From JANRLT01 sp041736895 (GTDB lineage Bacteria; Planctomycetota; Planctomycetia; Pirellulales; JALHPA01): a stretch of 52,867 nucleotides of DNA. A program made the translations under genes and the position numbers. Positions 17,692 to 25,699 of the stretch are shown piece after piece (the stretch's first letter is position 1; every line of letters begins with the position of its first letter). The stretch covers positions 1-52,867 of the forward strand of contig JBGSSS010000046.1 in the NCBI GenBank assembly GCA_041736895.1. The letters run 5' to 3'. A model generated the notes under the pieces. The model searched no databases, was not told the origin of the DNA, and worked only from the letters and a program-made list of their open reading frames with translations.

Positions 17692-19272
17692 TCAATGCCA
17701 CTGAAACTCGGGCGAGGACATCAACAAGGCGAGCCATTCTTGCGCCGTAGCCGTGGGAACGGAGTCCGCAGCCGGGGCCAAGGCTGCCATCTCGCCGAGC
17801 CAGGCTTGGTCGGCATCGATCCCGAACAAGCGCTCGGCCAGTGCCATGACAATGTCCGTCGATTTCGTCTGGCCCGTGGCTTGGAGCAATTCGCTCGCAG
17901 GGACGCTGGTTTTGGGAATTTTGTTCGTTAGCAAATCGATCGCAAAACGCCAGCGCGCGAACAACCCCGACCACCACCGCTCACCGCGCTCGGGAAACCC
18001 GTCAGGGAGCGGCCAATGAAACAATTGCTGGCCGAGTGATTCCAGGTAGGGCAATAGCGCTGCGCCATTCGTCTCGACGTGCAACAGCCGAAGTGACGAC
18101 GCGATATAATCCAGCGGGCGTTTGAATTTCGCAGCGCGTCGCTCCGCGTAGTCTTTGCTGGTCAAGACGACACGCAGGACGGCGGGGATATCGCCGTGGT
18201 TGTCACGAAATGCCTGTGCTGCTAGCGCGATCAGCTCGGGGGGCGGATCATCGGCGACGAAGTGGCGGCAAAGTTTCGTTGCGATGTATGTCGCGGTCGC
18301 ACGATGCGCGGCCAGAAAATCGATGAGCAAATCGCCATCACGCTCGCCGCCGCCGGCAGGAATGCGCAAGCCCATGACGACTTTGTCGCCATCGTCATGA
18401 ATCGCGGGATCAAATTCGAACTCCCCGCTAAAGAGCTGACTCTCACCGCGCATCGTCCAGCCGGTGAGACAGCGGGCCACTTCCTGAATATCTTTTAGCG
18501 TGTAGCCCCCATCGACCCCGACGGTATGCAGCTCTAACAGCTCGCGGGCAAAGTTTTCGTTGACGCCGACCGGCGAATCTGGTGCGACCGCGCGGTTTTG
18601 GGTGTTGTCCAAAAAATACAGCATCGCCGGACTGTAGACGACCGCCCGGAGCAAATCGCGGAAATTACCCAGCGCATGCGCACGGATCACACGATCATTT
18701 ACCGTAGAGAGCCAGCGGCAATCTCCTTTGGATTGGTCGATGCTAAAGTGGTTGTTCCAGAAATCCACGACCACCTCGAACAGTTGCCGCCGGCTGTAGA
18801 CCGCGCGTAGCAGCGTGGCTTGCTGCAATTGCTTTTGCGCGAGCTGGGTGGGCAGAACCTCGTCGCCGGTGCGAAGTGCCGCGATCTTGAGCAAGATCGG
18901 CCGGACGGCGGTATCTTGATCCGGCATTTCGTATTCGCGCAGATCGGCCGGCTCTAGGTTCAGCGTCTCCAGTTCCGCGAGCTTCCCTTCCAACCGCGGA
19001 TTTTCTGCGAGCGCGGCGGGCTGAAGCTGTTCGTCGAGCCAACCCGCAAAACCAAGCTGCCGCGCATGCCGTACCTCCGCCGGCAACGGGCCGTTGGTCA
19101 CGCCGGCCAGCAACTTGCGCAGCTGCGCATCGCCGGGTGCCGCCGGCTCGCTGAACATTTCAACCGGCGGAATCTCGTTTTCGCGCAGGTCGCAACCTGC
19201 CAAGCCCGTGGCCGCCAAGGCGGTCAGGGACAAGCGATGAAAATCGCGGCGGGTTGGTTCAAGTCGGGGCAT
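17692..19272 (-). CDS. DUF1800 protein, Tat-exported and possibly lipid-anchored
   Basis: 526 residues, typical length. The N-terminus, RRDFHRLSLTALAATGLAGC, combines a twin-arginine motif with a lipobox (LAGC), suggesting export folded and anchoring at Cys28. Family landmarks are VDFWNNHFSIDQSKGD, AVVYSPAMLYFLDNTQN, NENFARELLELHTVGVDGGYT and KDIQEVARCLTGWTM. It is followed by the DUF1501 gene; such pairs are common in Planctomycetes and Bacteroidetes, with no assigned reaction. Confidence 0.93.
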   Translation of the reverse strand: MPRLEPTRRDFHRLSLTALAATGLAGCDLRENEIPPVEMFSEPAAPGDAQLRKLLAGVTNGPLPAEVRHARQLGFAGWLDEQLQPAALAENPRLEGKLAELETLNLEPADLREYEMPDQDTAVRPILLKIAALRTGDEVLPTQLAQKQLQQATLLRAVYSRRQLFEVVVDFWNNHFSIDQSKGDCRWLSTVNDRVIRAHALGNFRDLLRAVVYSPAMLYFLDNTQNRAVAPDSPVGVNENFARELLELHTVGVDGGYTLKDIQEVARCLTGWTMRGESQLFSGEFEFDPAIHDDGDKVVMGLRIPAGGGERDGDLLIDFLAAHRATATYIATKLCRHFVADDPPPELIALAAQAFRDNHGDIPAVLRVVLTSKDYAERRAAKFKRPLDYIASSLRLLHVETNGAALLPYLESLGQQLFHWPLPDGFPERGERWWSGLFARWRFAIDLLTNKIPKTSVPASELLQATGQTKSTDIVMALAERLFGIDADQAWLGEMAALAPAADSVPTATAQEWLALLMSSPEFQWH

Positions 19273-19298
19273 GAATCAGCGAAGAGCAAGCAGGCAAA

Positions 19299-19865
19299 TT
19301 AACTGTTTGTCGGCGCGAGATCGCGCGAGAGCAAACTCAGCAAGCCGGCTCCTGCGGACATTGCCGCGACAATCGGCAGGAAGACAAACCACCCCACCAG
19401 CGGCAAGAACATCGAGCAACTCAACAAAAACGCTCCCCCGACCAAACTCGCAACGGGACGTCTTTCTGCAGCATCGGCGCGTTGGGCAAACGTCCGGGCG
19501 AAAGCCGCCGCGCCGATCACGAGCGCGATGAGGAAAGGAATCAGAGAGATGTAGAGCAATTGGTGCGCCACGGTTCCGGTATCTCCTACATAACGGGCCA
19601 AACTGGCGTTTCTAGCCAGCATTTCAAACAGAGGCTCGAGTTGCTCGCGTATTTTCGGACGGATGGACAGGGCAAGGTAAAACGTCCCTGTGGCCGCCAC
19701 GAGAACGACCAGACCGACAAAGAAGCTCTGCCAGGGATGGGTTTCGATTTGGCGTTGGGCGCGGGCAACTGGCCGCGGCAACATGTAAGCCGTCCAGGTC
19801 AACAAACTTGTGAGCATGATCATGACGCCAACGACCGCCAACGCAGCTGCCAAAACATTCGCCAT
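19299..19865 (-). CDS. Four-span membrane protein of unknown function
   Basis: 188 residues. Hydrophobic spans lie at about 6-28, 46-68, 103-125 and 141-178 (the last possibly two). A short basic loop, RPVARAQRQIETHPWQ, follows the first span. No family is recognised. It ends 26 nt before the start of the DUF1800 gene and is on the same strand, so it probably heads that operon. Confidence 0.75.
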   Translation of the reverse strand: MANVLAAALAVVGVMIMLTSLLTWTAYMLPRPVARAQRQIETHPWQSFFVGLVVLVAATGTFYLALSIRPKIREQLEPLFEMLARNASLARYVGDTGTVAHQLLYISLIPFLIALVIGAAAFARTFAQRADAAERRPVASLVGGAFLLSCSMFLPLVGWFVFLPIVAAMSAGAGLLSLLSRDLAPTNS

Positions 19866-20105
19866 GCAATCTCACGCTCCAAATAGACCGTTAATGACCT
19901 GCCGCCACTCGGCCGGCATCCGTCAGTTTCCCAATTAGAACAATAGGCAAAATCCCAGACGGAGGATCGATTTTAACCATTTTCTACGTCAAGTATTGGA
20001 ATTTATCAAAGTGAAGCCAAGAAAAGATTTTCTGCTCCATCCGACTGAAGCTTACTTTTTCGTAACTCGTTGCACTTGAAGAAGATGTCGTTTTGGATTT
20101 ACGGA

Positions 20106-20301
20106 GGCATGGCTCCGGTGTCCAAAGGGCCTGAAATCACAAGCGGTCCCTGGTGAAAGTCACCAGGGAGAGGGCCCATCGGCCTGAATATCCCTTGTTT
20201 GGTTGCTTAAGGGCAGTGCCAAACTCCGTTTCTCCAGGCAATTGAGCAATAATCCTGCCACAGGATCGGCTGCAACTACCATTGGACACCGGAGTTATGC
20301 C
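20106..20301 (+). ncRNA. Candidate structured RNA with long closing helix
   Basis: The ends pair over 20 bp: GGCATGGCTCCGGTGTCCAA (20106-20125) with TTGGACACCGGAGTTATGCC (20282-20301). The only non-Watson-Crick positions are two adjacent G-U wobbles, which pair only if the plus strand is transcribed; on the minus strand they would be A-C mismatches. Inside are two clean hairpins: CCCTGGTGA with TCACCAGGG (loop AAG), and ATCCTG with CAGGAT (loop CCA), plus a possible CCCTT/AAGGG stem. The size and closed-end layout recall 6S RNA or a multi-branched riboswitch, but no known consensus was matched. A transposon relic with 20-bp ends is the alternative. Confidence 0.45.
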
Positions 20302-20359
20302 CTAAAAAATCCACCCCACAACCGGCGCGCTCAAGCCGGATGAACCAAAAGTAACTACC

Positions 20360-20526
20360 CTAGAGACTTCCGAACATTTTGCGCAGAAGCTTTCCAAGAT
20401 CGACGTCAACTCTGCCTTGCTTACGCTGCGGCTTAAAATTGTGGCCGTTTGCGGCTTTGCCCCGTTAGGCTTTTTCTTGAAATTCAGCCATTCCTGTTCC
20501 AGATCTCGAAAAAATTTGGGAACAAT
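20360..20526 (-). pseudogene. Possible frameshifted gene remnant
   Basis: On the minus strand one frame reads FFRDLEQEWLNFKKKPNGAK and stays open, then a second frame reads FKPQRKQGRVDVDLGKLLR and ends KMFGSL followed by TAG at 20360. Both look protein-like and would join through a shift near 20440. There is no ATG at the 5' end; a TGA lies just before the first segment. No family is recognised, and chance cannot be excluded. Confidence 0.25.
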
Positions 20527-20689
20527 TCAGCGTTTGTTCAGATTGTTAGCGATAATACCGGTAATATGGCATAAACTATGAACAAGTAACTGCTGCTGGC
20601 TCCCTTTCGAGGCACAGAATCCTTGCTGCTTTGGAAAAGTGGAAATACGATAAATCATAAGTGTTGCGGCGACAATTAACATCTTAGGC

Positions 20690-23600
20690 ATGATCTTGCG
20701 CAAATCTTTTCGGCTAACTCGATGCCGTGGTTCGCTCTGTGCAGCGCTAATGGCCATGTTCCTTGCGCTGCCAGCATCATCGGCAGTCGCTCAGGTTGCG
20801 CGTACCGATAGCGGCTATAACGCACTATCGACCATCTTGGGCGGATCGCTTCCTACGGGATCCGGCGTCGGGGTGACCCAGATCGAAGCGAAATATCTCG
20901 GCAACAATCGGCCCATGAATGCCGTCACGCCCAGTGCGATGGGCACGGGGAATTTTTCCGGCGTGACTTTTCGGTTTCGCAGTCCAGTGACGGGCGAATC
21001 GAGTCACGCCGTCACGGTTGGCAATAATTTTTACGGCAACACGCTGTCATTCACTCCGGGCATTGCGAACGTCGATTCGTACGATGCTGATCATTGGCTC
21101 ACCACAGGATTGCTGCGAGCCGGGGAACTGACGGTTGTGCCGAACGCCACGCTGAACCTGAGCCGCGTCGCCAACCATAGTTATGTCGGCGCGATATCGA
21201 CCCAGGCCGGCTTCAATGTCAGTGAAGTGTTGGATGTGCTGCAGCGGGTCGATTATCTGGTCGAGCGCGACGACTTGATCAATGTTGTCGGCATGAACAA
21301 CGCGTTGACCGTGAACACGGGCGGTTCCGTCGGCAACAACACCGCGACCCTCCTCTCGTATGGGTCGAATACCATCAGTGTCGGCGTGTCGTCCTTGATT
21401 CACCTGAACGGCACTCCGGTCAGTCTCGGGCCCGATCCAGTTTATGGTTCTGGCACGGATCCGCTGACGGGTTATTACGAGCACCAACGGCCTGATCTCG
21501 TTGCTCCCGCTGCCGCGACAAGTTACGCAACGCCGCTCGTTGGTTCGGCGGCAGCGCTCTTGATCGATGCCTCGCGGGCGCATGGCCCGACTTCCGGCAC
21601 GCCGTGGTCTACGATCTCGTACGATGTTCGCTATGAGACCTCGCCTGGGGTCAATTACAAAGTCTATGCCGGGGACACCAGCGAAGTCATTCGCGCCGCA
21701 CTGATGGCCGGCGCCGATCGAACGTTCTTCAACAGCGACGGCGTCAAAGCCCTGGATTATCGCGGAACTGCCGCGTTTCAGTCTCCCAACGGTTTGGATC
21801 GGCGTTACGGTGCCGGGCAGCTCAATGTCCGCAACTCGTATGACGTGCTCGCCGGCATGCAACATGCCGTAGTCGATCAAGCAAATCCGAATGTCATGGA
21901 TCTGGCAAATCCAATTATTGGCGTGGCGAATGTGCCTGTGACGGGGTTCGATTACGACCCAGCGTTTGGCGGCGAGAACGGCAGCAATAGTATCGCCAGG
22001 TATAACTTCACGGGCTCTTGGACGGGACAAAATCTCGCGGCGTCGTTGGTCTGGAACGTCGGAATTGACAACGACGAATTCAGCACGTTCGATCCGGCTC
22101 CGGCGCTTTACGATCTGAACCTTAAACTGTGGGATGTCACAAATCCCGGTTCGCCGGTGTTTGTCGCGGAATCGTTGAGTGGCCACGACAACACGGAAAA
22201 CATTTTTACGACACTCACTGCCGGCCGTAACTACCAAATCGAAGTCTCGACACCCGATGCGGGAACCTTTGAGTGGGATTACGGCCTGGCGTGGAACGGC
22301 AGCTCGAACCAAGTCTGGCTCGGCGTGGGGAGCAATCCTTGGGATATCAACAACACGGCCAACTGGCAGCGCGGCAACAACACGGCGACGAAATACCTGG
22401 AAAACGATCAGGTCGTCTTTACCGATCTGGCGGTGAACAAAAACGTCGACATCACGTCCACGGTCTCGCCCGACCTGGTCACGGTGAATAGCACGGCCGA
22501 TTATACCTTTAGCGGCGCGTCGATCAACGGCACCAGCGGCTTGTTCAAGCAAGGAACCGGCACGCTGTTTTTGAATAACCACAACACTTACACCGGCGAC
22601 ACACTGCTTCAAGCCGGCTCCATTCGCGCCGGCGCGGCGAATGCCTTCTCGCCGAATAGCCCGGTCGACTTGTCCGCCGGGACAACACTCGACTTGCAGG
22701 GCTTTGCGAACTCGGTCAGGCAACTCACCGGCACCGGAACCGTCCAAGCCACGGGCGCGACGTTGGGAATTGTTCCCCTGGGTAGTGCGACGTTTGCCGG
22801 GACGTTGGTCGCTCCGGCGACGCTCAACAAAACACTGATCGGGACGCAAGAATTTTCCGGCAATCTCCAGTGGCAAGCCTCGAATATCAACGTCCAAGCA
22901 GGCACGCTCCGATTCAATTTGGGGAATACTTCGACGGTGTCGCTTACCGCGGGCACCAATGTCGCGGTGCAAGCCGGCGCGACGCTGGAACTTGCCGGGA
23001 CAAAATCGGCGCTCAGCGACGGAACCCTCCACGCGCCGATTGTCACCAACGCCGCGAATGCGAATGTGTCCGTCACCGGAACGAATCAAGTCGTCGGCGC
23101 GCTGACCGGACCGATCACCGGCTCGCTGCCATTGGGCAGCGCCGTCGGCGCGACGACCGTGGCGACAGGTGCGAATTTGACCGCGACACGCATTCGACAA
23201 TCTTCGCTGACAATCAACGGCACCGGCCAGGTGACCATCGCCGCGAACGGCGGAAACGCCGGGACCAGTTTGCTGAGTTCGCTGAGCATTAGTCCTACCG
23301 GCCTATTGGATCTCAAGGACAACGATCTGCTGGTGGACAATGGCAATTTGGCCGCGGTGACCAACCTCGTCAAATCGGGCTTGAACATCGATGGTGCCCT
23401 GTGGACCGGGCCGGGCATCACCAGCAGCACCGCCGCCGCGGATCCCAACCAGACGACCGCGCTCGGAGTGTTTCTGAATAACGACGGCAGCAATAGTCCG
23501 CTATACGCAACGTTTAACGGCATCAACTCGGATATCAACGATGTGCTCGTGAAATACACGTTCTTTGGCGATGCCAACGTTGATGGCATCGTCGATACGT

Positions 23601-23899
23601 CGCAAGATTTTGACCTCTATATCACCGGCCTGACCAGCGGCGGCAGCCTTGGCGGCTGGCTGTATGGCGATTTCGATTACAATGGCTTCGTCGATGCGGC
23701 GACGGACTTCGATCTCTACATCACGGGTCTGACGCAACAAAGCGGCGGCCCATTGCTCACGGCCGGCTTGCAATCCGAAATGCAAAGCCAGGTCGGGTTC
23801 GCCGTCGCCGCCATCCCCGAACCGACGACGTGGGCTGCGCTAGTTGGCGTGGGAATTATGGCGCTGCGAATGAGAAGAAAGAAACTTGCCGCCAAGTAG
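20690..23899 (+). CDS. Large secreted subtilase-like PEP-CTERM protein
   Basis: 1069 residues. A signal peptide (about 1-35, ending SSAVAQ) leads into a divergent subtilisin-like domain: GSGVGVTQIEA (Glu67 where subtilases have Asp), ESSHAVTVG (His106), GMNNAL (203-204, oxyanion-Asn region) and RPDLVAPAAATSYATPLVG (Ser278). A beta-rich region follows, with an autotransporter-type PATR repeat (FKQGTGTLFLNNHNTYTGD, about 620-640). Two dockerin-like calcium loops, GDANVDGIVD (about 960) and GDFDYNGFVD (about 993), precede the PEP-CTERM tail IPEPTTWAALVGVGIMALRM with a basic end, the signal cut by exosortase. The product is probably surface bound. The stop TAG belongs to a GTAG hairpin repeat. 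Confidence 0.9.
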   Translation: MILRKSFRLTRCRGSLCAALMAMFLALPASSAVAQVARTDSGYNALSTILGGSLPTGSGVGVTQIEAKYLGNNRPMNAVTPSAMGTGNFSGVTFRFRSPVTGESSHAVTVGNNFYGNTLSFTPGIANVDSYDADHWLTTGLLRAGELTVVPNATLNLSRVANHSYVGAISTQAGFNVSEVLDVLQRVDYLVERDDLINVVGMNNALTVNTGGSVGNNTATLLSYGSNTISVGVSSLIHLNGTPVSLGPDPVYGSGTDPLTGYYEHQRPDLVAPAAATSYATPLVGSAAALLIDASRAHGPTSGTPWSTISYDVRYETSPGVNYKVYAGDTSEVIRAALMAGADRTFFNSDGVKALDYRGTAAFQSPNGLDRRYGAGQLNVRNSYDVLAGMQHAVVDQANPNVMDLANPIIGVANVPVTGFDYDPAFGGENGSNSIARYNFTGSWTGQNLAASLVWNVGIDNDEFSTFDPAPALYDLNLKLWDVTNPGSPVFVAESLSGHDNTENIFTTLTAGRNYQIEVSTPDAGTFEWDYGLAWNGSSNQVWLGVGSNPWDINNTANWQRGNNTATKYLENDQVVFTDLAVNKNVDITSTVSPDLVTVNSTADYTFSGASINGTSGLFKQGTGTLFLNNHNTYTGDTLLQAGSIRAGAANAFSPNSPVDLSAGTTLDLQGFANSVRQLTGTGTVQATGATLGIVPLGSATFAGTLVAPATLNKTLIGTQEFSGNLQWQASNINVQAGTLRFNLGNTSTVSLTAGTNVAVQAGATLELAGTKSALSDGTLHAPIVTNAANANVSVTGTNQVVGALTGPITGSLPLGSAVGATTVATGANLTATRIRQSSLTINGTGQVTIAANGGNAGTSLLSSLSISPTGLLDLKDNDLLVDNGNLAAVTNLVKSGLNIDGALWTGPGITSSTAAADPNQTTALGVFLNNDGSNSPLYATFNGINSDINDVLVKYTFFGDANVDGIVDTSQDFDLYITGLTSGGSLGGWLYGDFDYNGFVDAATDFDLYITGLTQQSGGPLLTAGLQSEMQSQVGFAVAAIPEPTTWAALVGVGIMALRMRRKKLAAK

Positions 23900-23926
23900 C
23901 ACGAGACCGTGATCTCGTGCATCAAG
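23896..23926 (+). repeat. GTAG hairpin (family D) overlapping a stop codon
   Basis: GTA, arms GCACGAGA and TCTCGTGC around CCGTGA, then ATCAAG. Its TAG is the stop codon of the PEP-CTERM gene. Other copies: 27551 and 32509. Confidence 0.92.
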
Positions 23927-23971
23927 AATCAACGCCGCTTCAGCTTAAAGCCTGCTCGAGAAAGGCGGCAT

Positions 23972-24001
23972 CCAAAGTGGCCCGCTCGCCCCGCGAGCAG
24001 G
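23972..24001 (+). repeat. Family H hairpin, copy 1
   Basis: Flank CCAAAGTGG, then arms CCCGCTCGC and GCGAGCAGG around a CCC loop, with one C-A mismatch. Compare the copies at 27745 and 27836, which have different but matching arms. Confidence 0.88.
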
Positions 24002-24040
24002 ATCTTCGCAAGAGATTGATTTGTCGAATTGCGAAGCTTT

Positions 24041-24056
24041 CGTGATCACGGTCACG
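24041..24056 (-). repeat. Partial family A hairpin
   Basis: CGTGATCACGGTCACG matches the core of the family A elements at 27690 and 28980, but the outer stem and GTAG are lost. Confidence 0.6.
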
Positions 24057-24085
24057 CTTCACCTGGATCAAAGTCTGTTCCCGCA

Positions 24086-24115
24086 CACGTTACCAAGCTG
24101 GGGCTTGGTAACGAG
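24086..24115. repeat. Family G palindrome, copy 2
   Basis: Arms CGTTACCAAGC and GCTTGGTAACG, loop TGGG. It lies 4 nt beyond the TGA stop of the minus-strand kinase gene. Confidence 0.92.
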
Positions 24116-24119
24116 AAAA

Positions 24120-25223
24120 TCACTCGACCTCGCCCAGCCAGACGCGAATCTCGTTGTCGTATTCGCTGGCCAACCCGCCGACGATCAGTTGGCGATGGAA
24201 GCTCGAGGCGCCGCCCTTCACCATGTCGGCATCTTCGGCGCTCGGGAATCGGCGGATCGGGTCCGGGGCGATCATCTGGCGGCAGAAGTTCATCAAGAGC
24301 TCGTTGCACGTCACCTCGGCCGGCAGCAATTGCGGCAGCCGCTGCGCCAGGAATCGCTTCCCTTCGAGCAACTCGCGGTAGGTAGTCATTCCGGCAAACG
24401 GCGGGCGGCCGGCCAAGAGTTCGATCAACACATAGCCCAAGCTAGCCAAGTCGCTGCGCGGCGTGTACTCGCCCCCTTCGAGAACCTCGGGTGCGGCATA
24501 CGTCGGCGTGCAAGTTCGGTTCGGCGGCGGGTCATCCAGATCGATGGCCGAGCCGATGTCGACAATTTTGGCGTTGCCCGTCCGCTTGATCATGATGTTC
24601 GATGGCTTGATGTCGCCATGCACGATGTTCTCGCGGTGCAGCGCGGCGAGCGCGGCCAGACATTCGCGGACGATCGCCACGGCGACGCCTGGCTTGAACC
24701 GTGACTGCATCGAGCCGGCGGTCACGATCACATTGTTCAGGTACGTCCAGCGTTCCGGCGAGACGCGGCCGCGCGTTTGGTCGAGCACGCTCCGGCTCAA
24801 GAGATGACTCAGATCGTACCCGTCGATCCACTCCATCTCCATCATGCGGATGCGGTTGCGATCGACAAAGTTCTGCACATCGAGCAGGTTGTCTTGCTGG
24901 ATCTGCGCGACCCGCGCGGCGACGGCCGCCATCCGGCCCATGCATTCGTTGTACGCGCGCTCGTCTTCGAACCGCTCGGGTGAGAAGAGCTTGATCGCGA
25001 CGGGCAGCGTGAACCCATCGGTGCCGCGGCGTTGGCTGAGGTACACGAGTCCTTGCCCGCCTGCTCCGAGCAGCCGCAAGAAGCGATGGTGCTCGGTCCA
25101 GCTCATTTGTTGCTGTTCGACAATCGCCTCGTAGCGCTTCAGCAGATCATCGGGGCAGCACTTGATGGGTGCGTTCCCGAAACTGAGCGTTGGATGGCCT
25201 TCGCGAAAAATAGTGGTCGTCAT
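24120..25223 (-). CDS. Serine/threonine protein kinase
   Basis: 367 residues from the ATG at 25223. The frame extends 62 codons upstream with another ATG, but that part shows no family similarity and neither start has a clear ribosome-binding site. The kinase domain has a glycine loop GAGGQG (53-58), Lys78 in VAIKLF, HGDIKPSN (202-209) in place of HRDxKxxN, DIG (222-224) in place of DFG, and APE (244-246). HGD kinases are frequent in Planctomycetes and the catalytic Asp, Lys and Asn are all kept, so activity is expected. No membrane span or sensor domain follows, so the protein is cytoplasmic. Its substrates are unknown. Confidence 0.9.
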   Translation of the reverse strand: MTTTIFREGHPTLSFGNAPIKCCPDDLLKRYEAIVEQQQMSWTEHHRFLRLLGAGGQGLVYLSQRRGTDGFTLPVAIKLFSPERFEDERAYNECMGRMAAVAARVAQIQQDNLLDVQNFVDRNRIRMMEMEWIDGYDLSHLLSRSVLDQTRGRVSPERWTYLNNVIVTAGSMQSRFKPGVAVAIVRECLAALAALHRENIVHGDIKPSNIMIKRTGNAKIVDIGSAIDLDDPPPNRTCTPTYAAPEVLEGGEYTPRSDLASLGYVLIELLAGRPPFAGMTTYRELLEGKRFLAQRLPQLLPAEVTCNELLMNFCRQMIAPDPIRRFPSAEDADMVKGGASSFHRQLIVGGLASEYDNEIRVWLGEVE

Positions 25224-25664
25224 AATGCAGCCGTCGATTTCGCCGAATTCGTCCTTGAAAACCTTGCCCCGCTCCCATGAAATAGCCGTGCCTGGAAGGG
25301 AGTTCCAAGGAAGGACTCGGGCTGAACGACCCGAATCAAACAAATGTCCTCTGCCCTGCATTTTTGCAGCGAATAAGGCCGGCGGTAGGGGATCGCCGTC
25401 ACGCCTCATTCCAATGGTGGAGAAAGGCCGTTTTCCCTCGGACGGCGATTCTCTTTAGGGTAATGGATAGAAACGCGTTTGGCAAAGGAGAAAGGCAGCT
25501 TTGCGGAGAACCGGGAGATTTTTCTTTTAGAAAAAATGCTGGAAATGTTGATTGTCATCAAACAGATTGCGTTTCAATCAACAGACACAAATGCGATTTG
25601 CATTTGTGAACTGCCACGGCGTTGCGATAGCATGACAAGACACTGGAGGAAATAAAAAAGTTAA
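25224..25664. other. Gap between the kinase gene and oleC
   Basis: About 440 bases with divergent genes on both sides, so promoters for both are expected here, but no confident boxes are seen. It contains a hairpin at 25586-25608 and a small CTGCA/TGCAG palindrome near 25360. Confidence 0.4.
25586..25608. repeat. Perfect inverted repeat upstream of oleC
   Basis: Arms CACAAATGC and GCATTTGTG enclose GATTT. There is no T-run, and it lies about 100-180 nt before oleC, so it could be an operator or part of a leader. Confidence 0.55.
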
Positions 25665-25699
25665 GAATGGAAAATTGACAATGGACAATGGACAATAAA
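25665..25699 (+). repeat. Tandem 7-bp repeat containing the oleC ATG
   Basis: GAATGGA, AAATTGA, CAATGGA, CAATGGA, CAATAAA. The only in-frame ATG of oleC (25688) lies inside it. Confidence 0.88.

Noticed and set aside
20106..20301. MITE or IS remnant with 20-bp terminal inverted repeats
   Set aside because: No target duplication is visible, and the two mismatches are G-U pairs on one strand, which favours an RNA; not fully excluded.
21047..23200. Minus-strand frame of 717 codons opposite the PEP-CTERM gene
   Set aside because: Arg-rich composition without domains; shadow of the real gene.
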